DNA from: an uncultured Eubacteriales bacterium
Lineage (GTDB): Bacteria; Bacillota; Clostridia; Oscillospirales; CAG-272
Reading direction: 5' to 3'
NCBI GenBank assembly: GCA_900546695.1
Contig: URDX01000002.1
Coordinates: 94,522 to 158,521 of the forward strand
DNA: 64,000 nucleotides
This document shows, piece by piece, positions 52,519 to 60,836 of this stretch. The notes below the pieces were generated by a model that saw nothing but the letters and a program-made list of their open reading frames with translations, searched no databases and was not told the DNA's origin. How positions within the stretch are numbered: position 1 is the first letter of the stretch; each line of letters opens with the position of its first letter. The translations under genes and the position numbers were made by a program.

Positions 52519-52646
52519 TGACGGTACGCAGCTATTCTGCGGCGACCGATTATCCGACGGCACGCAGCCATTTTGCGGCGGTCGATTTTCCGACGACGCG
52601 CAGCCATTCTGCGGCGGTCGATCATCTGACGGCGCATCGCTCCCCT
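52503..52646 (+). repeat. 36-bp tandem repeat, four degenerate copies
   Basis: Units starting GCGGCG(A/G)(C/T)CG at 52503, 52539, 52575 and 52611 share a 36-bp period (GCGG-CGACCG-...-GACGGCACGCAGCCATTTT). The first unit starts with the 3' arm of the oppA terminator. The array fills the gap up to the next gene. Confidence 0.85.
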
Positions 52647-52683
52647 GCGGGCGGTGACTGCCGAATATCGGCGGAGGTTTAAA

Positions 52684-53229
52684 ATGCAGGCGGCACTTAA
52701 GGATAAAAACGATATTAAAATATTTATCTTATACCTTATGCGGAATGTCGGGTATCCTCTTGAATTCGAGAATCTGAACGATATCGTTATTCAGGATGGG
52801 GTGGTCGGCTATTTCGACTTTGTCGAGTGCTTCGGCGAGCTGCTTGACACCGGCAACGTCCGCGAGATAAAGGGCGAGGACGGTGACCTGTACGAGATAA
52901 CCGAGCAGGGAAAGCATGTCTCGGATTCTCTCGAGGGCAATCTGCTCGGGCTTATCCGCGATAAGAGCTTAAAGAGCGCGCTGCGTCTGCTTTCCTTCAA
53001 AAAGCGGGGCTCGGATATAAAGTGCAGTTCTGAGCAGCGTGATGACGGCAGATATACGTTGACCGCTTCGATCATCGAGCAGCATGAGGAGATAATGCAT
53101 ATCGAGCTGATAGCGGATAACCGAATTGAACTCGAAAAGATGAAGTATAATTTTCGGGATAATCCCGAGATATGCTATAAGGGCATCCTTGCGCTTATGT
53201 CGGGAGAGGTGAATTATCTGCTGCAGTGA
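52684..53229 (+). CDS. DUF4364 family protein
   Basis: A 181-residue cytosolic protein with a winged-helix-like N-terminal half (DIKIFILYLMRNVGYPLEFENLNDIVIQD ... GDLYEITEQGKHVSDSL) and a beta-rich C-terminal half. DUF4364 proteins are widespread in clostridia and unassigned; the N-terminal fold suggests a regulator. GGAGGTTTAAA precedes the ATG. Confidence 0.75.
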   Translation: MQAALKDKNDIKIFILYLMRNVGYPLEFENLNDIVIQDGVVGYFDFVECFGELLDTGNVREIKGEDGDLYEITEQGKHVSDSLEGNLLGLIRDKSLKSALRLLSFKKRGSDIKCSSEQRDDGRYTLTASIIEQHEEIMHIELIADNRIELEKMKYNFRDNPEICYKGILALMSGEVNYLLQ

Positions 53230-53704
53230 CGGCGGCTAACGGCGTGTGGCAGTGTGACGGCTATTGCTGTGCGGCGGTGCGGCGTTGGATTTGGGCTTGA
53301 TTGACCGCGGAGCGGCGGCGCTTGATGTTTCGTTTGTGCGGCTTTGAGTTGGGACGACTGCGGCGTTATCATGCTTTGTGCCGCACCCGACCGATATTGA
53401 ATCAGCGAAGCTATTCAGAAGAGCTCAGCGGTCCGAATCGGGTCGTTTTTCGGGGTGTAACGGCGTAAAAACGTGAAAAATTACTGATTTTTTAATTTTT
53501 TTTAAAAAACTATTGACCTGAGCCAAACTTTATGGTATACTGTATACGGTCATTTATCCAAAATGTGCCATAGCACTGCCCGATAGCCGTATTTCATCCC
53601 GATACGGCGGTTATGTCCGACCGCTTAATAGTCGAATTTGAGACATATACCTGCGGTAAAAAAATGCCGCATTTGGAACGGCGGGGCTTATCAGGAGGCG
53701 CGGT
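53230..53704 (+). other. Non-coding stretch before the sigma factor
   Basis: About 475 bp without a convincing gene. It holds a weak terminator-like ACCCGA...TCGGGT followed by TTTTT (about 53386-53452), then an AT-rich segment (53490-53512), the sigma-factor promoter, and a GCCGTAT/ATACGGC hairpin in the leader at about 53584-53607. Confidence 0.5.
53513..53541 (+). promoter_or_regulatory. Promoter of the sigma-factor gene
   Basis: TTGACC (53513-53518) and TATACT (53536-53541), 17 bp apart, give a leader of about 155 nt. Confidence 0.75.
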
Positions 53705-54277
53705 GTGGCGGAAAAGGCGGAGATTCTCAGACTCATATCGGAGGCGCGTGCGGGAGACGAGGATGCGTTTTCGGAGATCAGCTGCCGTTACGAGCCGCTT
53801 ATCGAGTCGCTTCTGTACCGTTATCTCGAGGGAGGCGGCTACAGCATAGAGGATTTCAGACAGGAGGCGGAGATAGCGCTGTATCAGGCGGTCTTGTCCT
53901 ATGACATGACGCAGAGCGGCGTGACGTTCGGTCTCTATGCGGGAGTATGTCTGAAGAATCGCATTATCTCGCTGTTGCGTGAGGAGTCGCGCGCAGGCAG
54001 AGAGAAGAGCGTTTTGCTGTCTGAGCTGCGCGGTGAGAGCTGCATTGACACGGCTGCGGAGCGTGACCCGGCGGAAAATGTTATCTCGGCGGAGAGCTGC
54101 AGACTGCTGCTGTCGCGGATACGCCGTGAGCTTACCCCGTATGAGTCGCTTGTTCTTTCGCTGTATCTCGGCGGCTGTAATGCGTCGGAGATAGCAGAGC
54201 GCACGGGCAGAAACAAAAAGTCGGCTGAAAATGCCATCTGCCGTATACGCGGTAAGATCAGAAAAATTGAATATTGA
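53705..54277 (+). CDS. sigH: SigH-like RNA polymerase sigma factor
   Basis: A 190-residue sigma-70-family factor. Region 2 is seen at about 20-95 (YSIEDFRQEAEIALYQAVLSYD, then FGLYAGVCLKNRIISLLREESR) and region 4 at 135-190 (LTPYESLVLSLYLGGCNASEIAERTG, NKKSAENAICRIRGKI). The pattern of region 4 and the location near rlmB fit the stationary-phase/sporulation factor SigH, whose gene is near rlmB in Bacillus too. GTG start at 53705, six bases after GGAGG. The stop TGA is the first part of a candidate RNA structure that follows. Confidence 0.8.
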   Translation: MAEKAEILRLISEARAGDEDAFSEISCRYEPLIESLLYRYLEGGGYSIEDFRQEAEIALYQAVLSYDMTQSGVTFGLYAGVCLKNRIISLLREESRAGREKSVLLSELRGESCIDTAAERDPAENVISAESCRLLLSRIRRELTPYESLVLSLYLGGCNASEIAERTGRNKKSAENAICRIRGKIRKIEY

Positions 54278-54510
54278 TGCCTGAATACATATATACGCCC
54301 GAGTAGCTTAATAACAGAGCGTTGTTGATTATGTGTCGGCTTGGTTCAAGCAAAGACACATGGGTGTGTGTCGCAATGACCCCTATCGGATAATCTGCGG
54401 GAAAACTTAATTCCGACCATGGGGCTTCCGACAAACAGCTGTCCGCTGAGGCGGATTTTACAAAGGTAACGGTGTGATCCCGTTCCGGGGCAAAGAACAT
54501 TGGCATCAGA
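54275..54510 (+). ncRNA. Candidate structured RNA before the zinc-ribbon gene
   Basis: The 253-bp gap between the sigma factor and the zinc-ribbon gene folds into a closed multi-stem form. TGATGCC (54275-54281) pairs with GGCATCA (54502-54508). Inside are ATGTGTC/GACACAT with a nested CTTG/CAAG (54331-54361), GGGT/ACCC (54362-54382), CGGA/TCCG (54387-54415), TCCGC/GCGGA (54442-54455) and AACGG/CCGTT (54468-54484). Unpaired stretches such as GGATAATCTGCGGG and CCGACAAACAGC look constrained. There is no T-run terminator inside. Size and clostridial setting resemble the raiA-motif RNA class, but I cannot confirm that; a riboswitch or leader of the zinc-ribbon gene is the alternative. Confidence 0.5.
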
Positions 54511-54530
54511 AACACAAAGCGAGGTAAAAA

Positions 54531-54803
54531 ATGTACGAGGACAAGACTTTAAAGTGCAAGGATTGTGGAGAGGAATTCGTCTTCACCGCGGGAGAGCAGG
54601 AGTTTTACGCTGAAAAGGGCTTCCAGAATGAGCCCCAGAGGTGCAAAAAGTGCCGCGATGCAAGAAAGAATGCCGGCAAGCCTGCAAGAGAGTACTATAC
54701 TACTGTCTGTGCCGAGTGCGGTAAGGAAGCAAGAGTTCCGTTTGAGCCGACAAACGACAGACCGGTTTACTGCAGCGAATGCTACGCAGCAAAGAGACAG
54801 TAA
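54531..54803 (+). CDS. Small double zinc-ribbon protein
   Basis: A 90-residue protein with two treble-clef-like zinc ribbons: CKDC ... CKKC (about residues 9-41) and CAEC ... CSEC (about 60-85), joined by a Lys/Arg-rich helix. Such proteins (zinc-ribbon trcl type) are common in clostridia without known role; nucleic-acid or ribosome binding is likely from charge. GAGGTAAAAA precedes the ATG. The structured leader RNA upstream and terminator downstream make it a separate unit. Confidence 0.8.
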   Translation: MYEDKTLKCKDCGEEFVFTAGEQEFYAEKGFQNEPQRCKKCRDARKNAGKPAREYYTTVCAECGKEARVPFEPTNDRPVYCSECYAAKRQ

Positions 54804-54828
54804 TCTGACCCCGTCAGAACAAAGGGCG

Positions 54829-54863
54829 CGTATCCCGCAGATGCGCGCCCTTTGTCTTTTTTT
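54829..54863 (+). terminator. Terminator of the zinc-ribbon gene
   Basis: ACAAAGGGCGCG pairs with CGCGCCCTTTGT (12 bp), followed by CTTTTTTT. Confidence 0.92.
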
Positions 54864-54992
54864 GTGTATTTTTTGCCCATCCACGCGCGTGTTTCCGCTT
54901 TTCTCTACGCACCTTTTGCCGTTCTCCGCGCGTTTTCTGCCGCTGCGGGCAAATTAATTCTGCAAAAGCGGACTCTTTTTTGAAAAATACTG

Positions 54993-55021
54993 TGTACAAA
55001 CCGAAAAATATATGATATAAT
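54993..55021 (+). promoter_or_regulatory. Promoter of rlmB
   Basis: TGTACA (54993-54998) and TATAAT (55016-55021), 17 bp apart; the ATG is 25 bp further, so the leader is very short. Confidence 0.65.
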
Positions 55022-55045
55022 AGCTTAGATTACAGTGGACATTTT

Positions 55046-55921
55046 ATGCGAAGCGAGATTTTGAGGCAGATAAAAGATATGGAATACCGTGATAAAAAGA
55101 GAACCGACCGCAGACCCGAGAGAAGCGGAGCATCCCGTGACCGCACGCCTCACGGCGGACGCGGGCGCGAGCACGAGACAGAGCTCCCCGAGGGAGTCAT
55201 TGTCGGCAGAAACGCCGTGCTTGAGCTGCTTAAGTCGGGCAGAAGCATCGATAAGCTGCTTGTAAAAGAGGGCGAGCTCGAGGGCTCTGCCAAGCTGATA
55301 GTTGCGGAGGCTGCAGCTCGCGGAATTCCTGTCGTGCACACCGAGAGAGCGGGACTTGACCGCATCTGCGGCGGGCTGAATCATCAGGGCGTAATCGTTT
55401 ATGCGGCTGCAAAGGAATATGTGTCGATCGACGATATTCTCGCGACAGCGGCAGAGCGCGGCGAGCCGCCGTTCGTGCTTGTGCTCGACGGCATAGAAGA
55501 CCCGTACAATCTCGGTGCGATAATACGTACCGCGGAGTGCGCGGGGGTTCACGGCGTGATTATACCGAAGCGCAGGAGCGCAACGCTTTCCGCCGCAGTC
55601 GAAAAAACGTCGGCGGGTGCACTCGAGTATATGGCTATCGCGCGCGTTCCGAATCTTACGGCTGCCGTCGAGGAGCTGAAGGAAAAGGGACTGTGGGTCT
55701 ACGCCGCCGAGGCGGGCGGACAGCCGCTGCATTCCACATCCATGACGGGACCCGTAGCGGTCGTTATGGGCGGCGAGGGCACGGGCGTTTCGCAGCTGCT
55801 GCGCTCAAAGTGCGATTTCACCGTTTCCGTGCCGCTTTGCGGCAGGATAAACTCGCTCAACGTTTCCGCCGCCGCTGCGGTGGTTCTGTACGAGGTACGC
55901 AATCAGCGCGACGATGCTTGA
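55046..55921 (+). CDS. rlmB: 23S rRNA 2'-O-ribose methyltransferase RlmB (TrmH family)
   Basis: A 291-residue SPOUT methyltransferase. After a basic 45-residue N-terminal extension comes the substrate-binding domain (GVIVGRNAVLELLKSGR) and the knotted domain with motifs LDGIEDPYNLGAIIRTAECAG, VVMGGEGTGVS and VPLCGRINSLNVSAAAAV. It methylates G2251-equivalent in 23S rRNA. Neither the ATG at 55046 nor the next one at 55079 has a strong ribosome site; the latter would remove 11 residues. Confidence 0.93.
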   Translation: MRSEILRQIKDMEYRDKKRTDRRPERSGASRDRTPHGGRGREHETELPEGVIVGRNAVLELLKSGRSIDKLLVKEGELEGSAKLIVAEAAARGIPVVHTERAGLDRICGGLNHQGVIVYAAAKEYVSIDDILATAAERGEPPFVLVLDGIEDPYNLGAIIRTAECAGVHGVIIPKRRSATLSAAVEKTSAGALEYMAIARVPNLTAAVEELKEKGLWVYAAEAGGQPLHSTSMTGPVAVVMGGEGTGVSQLLRSKCDFTVSVPLCGRINSLNVSAAAAVVLYEVRNQRDDA

Positions 55922-56049
55922 GCGGTGCGCCGCATATGCGGTGACTGCGCTGTAGGCTGTGCGGGCCGATGCTGCATCGGGATTATGCGCGGCGACCTTC
56001 GCCGATGCGCGACACTTTGGCAAAATGATTATAAATGAGGTTTTTGAAA

Positions 56050-58842
56050 ATGGACGAGAAAAAGCGCGAAGATAAAGAATTTATCGACGGTGCCGCTGTC
56101 GATTCCTCCGAGACCGAAAACGGCTCGGTTACGGCAGACGATCTCCTCGGAAAGCTCAACTCGAATATCGGAGGGAGCAAGCGCAAATCGCGTCGCGAGC
56201 GCAAAAAGAAAAAAGCTCTCGAGCAGACAAGAGACACGACCTCGGATTTTTACGATCTTTCGATAAACGATGTGCCGGATGACTTCGACACCGATGCCAT
56301 CATACGCGATGTTATGGGCGAATCCGAGTACGCAAAATATGTTGCGGGCGAGGGTAAGGACTCGGACTCCGATGATTATGATGAGTTTGTTACCCAGTTC
56401 TCGGAGAATGTAGACGGACGTTCCGATTCGTCGGATGAAGCGCCCGCTGCGGCGGCTTCCGAGCAGCCTGCCGCCGCTGCCGAGCCTGCCGACGGAGATG
56501 CGGCATCCGATGCACATGCTGCGACAGATGCATATGCCGTGAGCGATGCGGCATCCGCCGATACGGCAGCCGATGCAGATGTATCCGGCGATTCGGGCGC
56601 GGTTGCGCCCTCACCTATTGACTGCGCCGTTACCCCCGAGGACATGCTTGCGGATATAGTTGCAAGCACCGACGGCACGAATGTCAATGCCGATGCAGAC
56701 ACCGCCGATGCGACTGACGTTGATGCGCCCGCCGACGTTGTGACCGCCGACGCTGTGACGGACGGTGCAACAGACGACGCTCCTGCATCCGCTGCCGACG
56801 CATCCGCCGAGGAGACCTCCGGCACTGAAACCGCTGCGGATGGTACGGAAGACGCTGCGGGCAACACCGAAAACGCCGATGCCTCCGAAAATTCCGAAGA
56901 TTCTGACGATGGCTTTGATGCCCTTGACGAGGATATAGACGACACCGATGTTCAGCTCATGGTAGCGTTCGGCATGGACGACGAGCTCGCAAAGACCGTC
57001 GGATTTGAAAAGGCTGCCGAGCTCTCCGAGAATCCCGAATACGTCACGGGAATGATGAACAAGATAGAAAACGGCGAGGAGCCCGAGCCCGAACCGCAGG
57101 TCGAGGAGATAGAGGAATTCACCTCACCCGATCAGATAAAGACCATTCTCGGCGGCTACAAGAAGAAATACCGCAGCCTGCTCATCCGCCTTGCGGGCGC
57201 GGCACTGCTGCTCGTCCTTTCCTTCTTCTACGATAATCTTCCCGTGTTCGGCGCAGGACTTCCGACATGGATGGATTCGCATACATACCCTGTTGTTTAT
57301 ACGATGTTCGGACTGCAGATAACCGTTCTTGCGGCTGCGCTCACCGCACAGCACGTGCGTGACGGTGTGCTCGGCTTCCGCGACAGACGCATAGGCGCGG
57401 ATTCGCTGCTTGTGACCGTGCTCGGTTTCTCGGCGATATACGATGTCGTCATGTGCCTTGCCAACCTTCACGGCTCCGCCGACGGTATCCGCATGTTCAG
57501 CTGCACGGGCGTGCTCATGGCACTCACCGCACTGCTCGGCGAGTATATGGACTTCCGCCGCGAGGTGTTCAGCTTCAATGTCATCGCGTCAAAGAAGGAT
57601 AAATACGTCATCGAAACACTCAGCGAGACTCAGGCAACCCTTGAGACAAACGCCTTTGCGGGCTTCATGCCCGAGGATGCTACGATATTCCGCCTCGGTC
57701 AGACAAAGTTCGTCGACGGCTTCTATGCCCGCATGCGGCAGCATTGCTCCGCGGAGCGCGCGACGGGAGTGCTTATTCCGATAGCGTTTGCTGCAGCCGC
57801 AGTGTTCTTCGCGCTTGATCTCTTCCTCGGACGCAGCTTCAACCGCGCATTTTCCGTCGCGCAGTTCACTATATCCATCGGCGTTCCGTGCGCAGCTATG
57901 GTGATATACAGCATGCCGTTCTTCTCGGCTTCAAAGCTCGCATATAAGTCGGGCAGCGCCATAATCGGTGCGCGCGCGCTCGAGGAATATTCTACCAGTG
58001 CAAGCGCCATTACCTTTGAGGATAAGGATGTTTTCCCTGCGCGCGGCGTGATGGTCAAGAGCATAAAGACCTACGGAGACAGCCCCCTCGACTATATCAT
58101 CTCGAACGTAGCAAGCCTGTTCATGAAGGTCGGAGGACCGCTCGCTCAGGTATTTGAAGCGGCAACTCATGACCTCGAGCATACCGACGATGTCAAGCTG
58201 ACAAGCGTCGTGTCGGGCGGACTCGAGGCGTACATTCAGGGCAGACACGTGTACTGCGGAAACATAGACTACTTTACCGATAACGGACTTCCCACACCGT
58301 CCGACCCCGAGGATGAAATACTCCGCGGACAGAGCTCGGTAAGCATAATGTACCTTGCCATCGACGGCGAGGTCGCTGCAAAGCTCTACATCCAGTACAC
58401 CCTTGACCCCGATTTCGAGGTTACCATCAAGCAGCTGTCGAAGCTCGGCATCTGCGTCGGCATCAAGACCTTTGACCCGAACATCACCGATCTTATGCTC
58501 GACCGCAGCATCAGCCTTGCCGATTATCCGATTAAGATACTCCGCTGCCGCACGATAGACGATCTCGCCGTCTCCTCGGAGCATACCGAGAGCGGTGTCG
58601 CGTCGCGCCGCTCGGTCAAGTCGATGATGACGGCATATTCGCTCTGCGAAAAGGTGCTGCACGCGATGAAAACGGGAACCATGCTGAAGGTACTCGCGAT
58701 GGTATTCTCGTTCGTCATAGTCGCGCTTATGATACTTGTCAAGCTCAGCGGCTCGGTCAGCTCGTGGCACGCCGTGCTCTATCAGCTCGCATGGATCGTA
58801 CCCGCGGTGCTCATAACCAAGATCTACGTAGGTAAAAATTGA
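56050..58842 (+). CDS. P-type-ATPase-like protein lacking catalytic motifs, with long acidic N-terminus
   Basis: A 930-residue protein. Residues 1-60 are charged; 90-300 are an Ala/Asp/Glu/Thr-rich disordered arm; membrane helices begin near 375. The order is that of P-type ATPases: helices, an actuator-like region, GVPCAAMVIY (~613, cf. the IPCAL helix), then SGSAIIGARALEEYSTSASAITFEDKDVFPARG (split here: SGSAIIGARALEEY and ITFEDKDVF), aligned with GILVKGAEALE...FDKTGTLT. The phosphorylation loop reads DKDVF instead of DKTGT, and the hinge TGD is TFD (IKTFDPN, ~804). So the fold is kept but catalysis should be lost. I start at 56050, 9 bp after GAGG; 56035 is an alternative. Role unknown; sensor or scaffold is inference. 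Confidence 0.75.
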   Translation: MDEKKREDKEFIDGAAVDSSETENGSVTADDLLGKLNSNIGGSKRKSRRERKKKKALEQTRDTTSDFYDLSINDVPDDFDTDAIIRDVMGESEYAKYVAGEGKDSDSDDYDEFVTQFSENVDGRSDSSDEAPAAAASEQPAAAAEPADGDAASDAHAATDAYAVSDAASADTAADADVSGDSGAVAPSPIDCAVTPEDMLADIVASTDGTNVNADADTADATDVDAPADVVTADAVTDGATDDAPASAADASAEETSGTETAADGTEDAAGNTENADASENSEDSDDGFDALDEDIDDTDVQLMVAFGMDDELAKTVGFEKAAELSENPEYVTGMMNKIENGEEPEPEPQVEEIEEFTSPDQIKTILGGYKKKYRSLLIRLAGAALLLVLSFFYDNLPVFGAGLPTWMDSHTYPVVYTMFGLQITVLAAALTAQHVRDGVLGFRDRRIGADSLLVTVLGFSAIYDVVMCLANLHGSADGIRMFSCTGVLMALTALLGEYMDFRREVFSFNVIASKKDKYVIETLSETQATLETNAFAGFMPEDATIFRLGQTKFVDGFYARMRQHCSAERATGVLIPIAFAAAAVFFALDLFLGRSFNRAFSVAQFTISIGVPCAAMVIYSMPFFSASKLAYKSGSAIIGARALEEYSTSASAITFEDKDVFPARGVMVKSIKTYGDSPLDYIISNVASLFMKVGGPLAQVFEAATHDLEHTDDVKLTSVVSGGLEAYIQGRHVYCGNIDYFTDNGLPTPSDPEDEILRGQSSVSIMYLAIDGEVAAKLYIQYTLDPDFEVTIKQLSKLGICVGIKTFDPNITDLMLDRSISLADYPIKILRCRTIDDLAVSSEHTESGVASRRSVKSMMTAYSLCEKVLHAMKTGTMLKVLAMVFSFVIVALMILVKLSGSVSSWHAVLYQLAWIVPAVLITKIYVGKN

Positions 58843-58860
58843 CCGGTAGAGAATGCTCCG

Positions 58861-58903
58861 GCTCCGTACCGATACGGCTTTGCTCTGTCGGTGCGGGGCT
58901 TTT
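58861..58903 (+). terminator. Terminator after the ATPase-like gene
   Basis: GCTCCGTACCGA pairs with TCGGTGCGGGGC (12 bp, two wobble pairs), then TTTT. Confidence 0.7.
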
Positions 58904-58969
58904 GCCGTGTGCGGAGCCCGTAATTATTTCCGAGAAAGGACATAGGCAGCTGCGGCTGCCGCTGTAAAG

Positions 58970-60835
58970 ATGAATCTGCATACCATACTGAAAAGCGTTG
59001 AAAAGCCCGGACGTTATACCGGCGGCGAGTGGGGACAGACCATAAAAGATAAAAACGCAGTCGATGTCCGCTTTGCGTTCTGCTTTCCCGATAACTACGA
59101 GATAGGAATGTCGAATCTCGGCATCCGTATTCTCTACGGAGTTCTCAATAATGAGGAGAACGTCTGGTGCGAGCGCGCATACGCGCCGTGGCCCGATATG
59201 GAGGCTAAGATGCGCGAGCACGGTATCCCGCTTTACGCGCATGAGAGCGGAGACCCGCTTTCCGATTTCGATATAGTCGGTTTTACGCTTCAATACGAGC
59301 TCTGCTATACGAACGTGCTCAACATGCTTGAGCTCGGCGGCATCCCGCTGCTCGCTTCCGAGCGCGGAGAAAACGACCCTATAATTATAGGCGGCGGTCC
59401 GTGCGCGTATAATGCCGAGCCGCTTGCCGACTTTTTCGATGTTTTTGACATCGGCGAGGGCGAGGAGATGCTTCCGCGCTTTACGCGGATGTACGCCGAG
59501 ATGAAGCGCGGCGGTGCAAGCCGTGCGGAAATTCTCCGTGCAACATCGCGTCTTGACGGCTTTTACGTGCCGTCACTTTATGACGTAGAATACGGTGAGG
59601 ACGGTAAGATATCCTCATTTGAACCGAAATACGACGATGTTCCCCGCACCGTGCAAAAGCAGATAATCGCCGACCTTGACAACGTATATTTTCCCGATAA
59701 ATTCGTCATGCCGTATATAGAAACGGTGCACGACCGCATTGTTCCCGAGGTGTATCGCGGCTGCATACGCGGCTGCCGCTTCTGTCAGGCGGGAATGATA
59801 TATCGCCCCGTGCGCGAAAAGAGCCCTGATGTGCTCGATGCTCAGTGCCGTCAGCTTTACAAAACGACGGGCTTTGACGAGATATCGCTCTGCTCGCTCT
59901 CCATCAGCGATTATTCGCGGCTCGGTGAGCTGACCGATAGGCTGCTGTCGTGGACCGACGATAAGAAGGTCAGCCTTTCGCTGCCGTCGCTTCGTGTCGA
60001 CAGCTTTACAAAGGAGCTTATGGAGAAGATTTCTACGGTGCGCACGAGCGGCATTACCTTTGCACCTGAGGCGGGAACGCAGCGTATGCGCGACGTTATC
60101 AATAAGAACGTGCACGAGGAGGAACTGCTGCGTGCCTGCGCGAATGCGTTCGAATGCGGCAAAAATCAGGTCAAGCTCTATTTTATGGACGGACTTCCGA
60201 CCGAGACACGCGAGGATGTCGAGGGCATTGCAAAGCTCGCAAAGGCGGTCGTTGATTCCTATTATTCAAATCCGAACGTCCGTCGTGGGAAGAGCCCGCA
60301 GGTGACGATAAGCGTTGCATGCTTTATCCCGAAGCCCTTCACCCCCTTCCAGTGGGAGGCTCAGGATACCATCGAGATGCTTGAGGAAAAGCAGTACTGG
60401 CTGCGCGAGGCTATCACCGACCGCAAGATACGCTATACATGGCATGATGCACGAGTCAGCCGTATCGAGGCGGTTTTTGCCCGCGGCGACCGCAGACTGT
60501 CCGCCGCACTGCTTGAAGCGCATCGCCGCGGCAGACGCTTTGACGCATGGGACGAATTTTTCGACTATGACGAATGGCTCGATATTTTCGCGTCGGTCGG
60601 TATCGACCCTGCGTTCTATGCCAACAGAAAATTCTCGCGGGACGAGATTCTCCCATGGGATGTTATCAACTGCGGCGTGAAAAAGAGCTTCTTCGCGCGC
60701 GAGGCGGACAAGGCATACGAATCGCAGACGACGCGAAACTGCGCAGAGGCATGCTCCGGCTGCGGAGCGAACAGCCTGCCCGGTGAGCACAGATGGTGCC
60801 CTAAGACGGGAAAAGCATGTACGGAGGAAAAGTGA
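58970..60835 (+). CDS. B12-binding-domain radical SAM protein (TIGR03960 type)
   Basis: A 621-residue radical SAM enzyme. A cobalamin-binding-like N-terminal domain (FCFPDNYEIGMSNLGI ... IIIGGGPCAYNAEPLADFFD) precedes the radical SAM core with the 4Fe-4S site CIRGCRFC at about residue 265 (RGCIRGCRFCQAG). The C-terminus has extra cysteines (CSGC, CPKTGKAC). Such proteins are always beside a DUF2344 partner as here (stop and start 1 bp apart), often near rplU and RNase G; a role in RNA or ribosome modification is suspected, not known. No ribosomal-protein genes follow here. Confidence 0.9.
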   Translation: MNLHTILKSVEKPGRYTGGEWGQTIKDKNAVDVRFAFCFPDNYEIGMSNLGIRILYGVLNNEENVWCERAYAPWPDMEAKMREHGIPLYAHESGDPLSDFDIVGFTLQYELCYTNVLNMLELGGIPLLASERGENDPIIIGGGPCAYNAEPLADFFDVFDIGEGEEMLPRFTRMYAEMKRGGASRAEILRATSRLDGFYVPSLYDVEYGEDGKISSFEPKYDDVPRTVQKQIIADLDNVYFPDKFVMPYIETVHDRIVPEVYRGCIRGCRFCQAGMIYRPVREKSPDVLDAQCRQLYKTTGFDEISLCSLSISDYSRLGELTDRLLSWTDDKKVSLSLPSLRVDSFTKELMEKISTVRTSGITFAPEAGTQRMRDVINKNVHEEELLRACANAFECGKNQVKLYFMDGLPTETREDVEGIAKLAKAVVDSYYSNPNVRRGKSPQVTISVACFIPKPFTPFQWEAQDTIEMLEEKQYWLREAITDRKIRYTWHDARVSRIEAVFARGDRRLSAALLEAHRRGRRFDAWDEFFDYDEWLDIFASVGIDPAFYANRKFSRDEILPWDVINCGVKKSFFAREADKAYESQTTRNCAEACSGCGANSLPGEHRWCPKTGKACTEEK

Positions 60836-60836
60836 G

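Noticed and set aside
52503..52646. CRISPR array
   Set aside because: Units are contiguous 36-bp tandem copies without spacers and no cas genes are near.
53613..53849. Small frame MSDRLIVEFETYTC... before the sigma factor
   Set aside because: It runs into the sigma gene in another frame, lacks a ribosome site, and its second half is Arg-rich shadow text.
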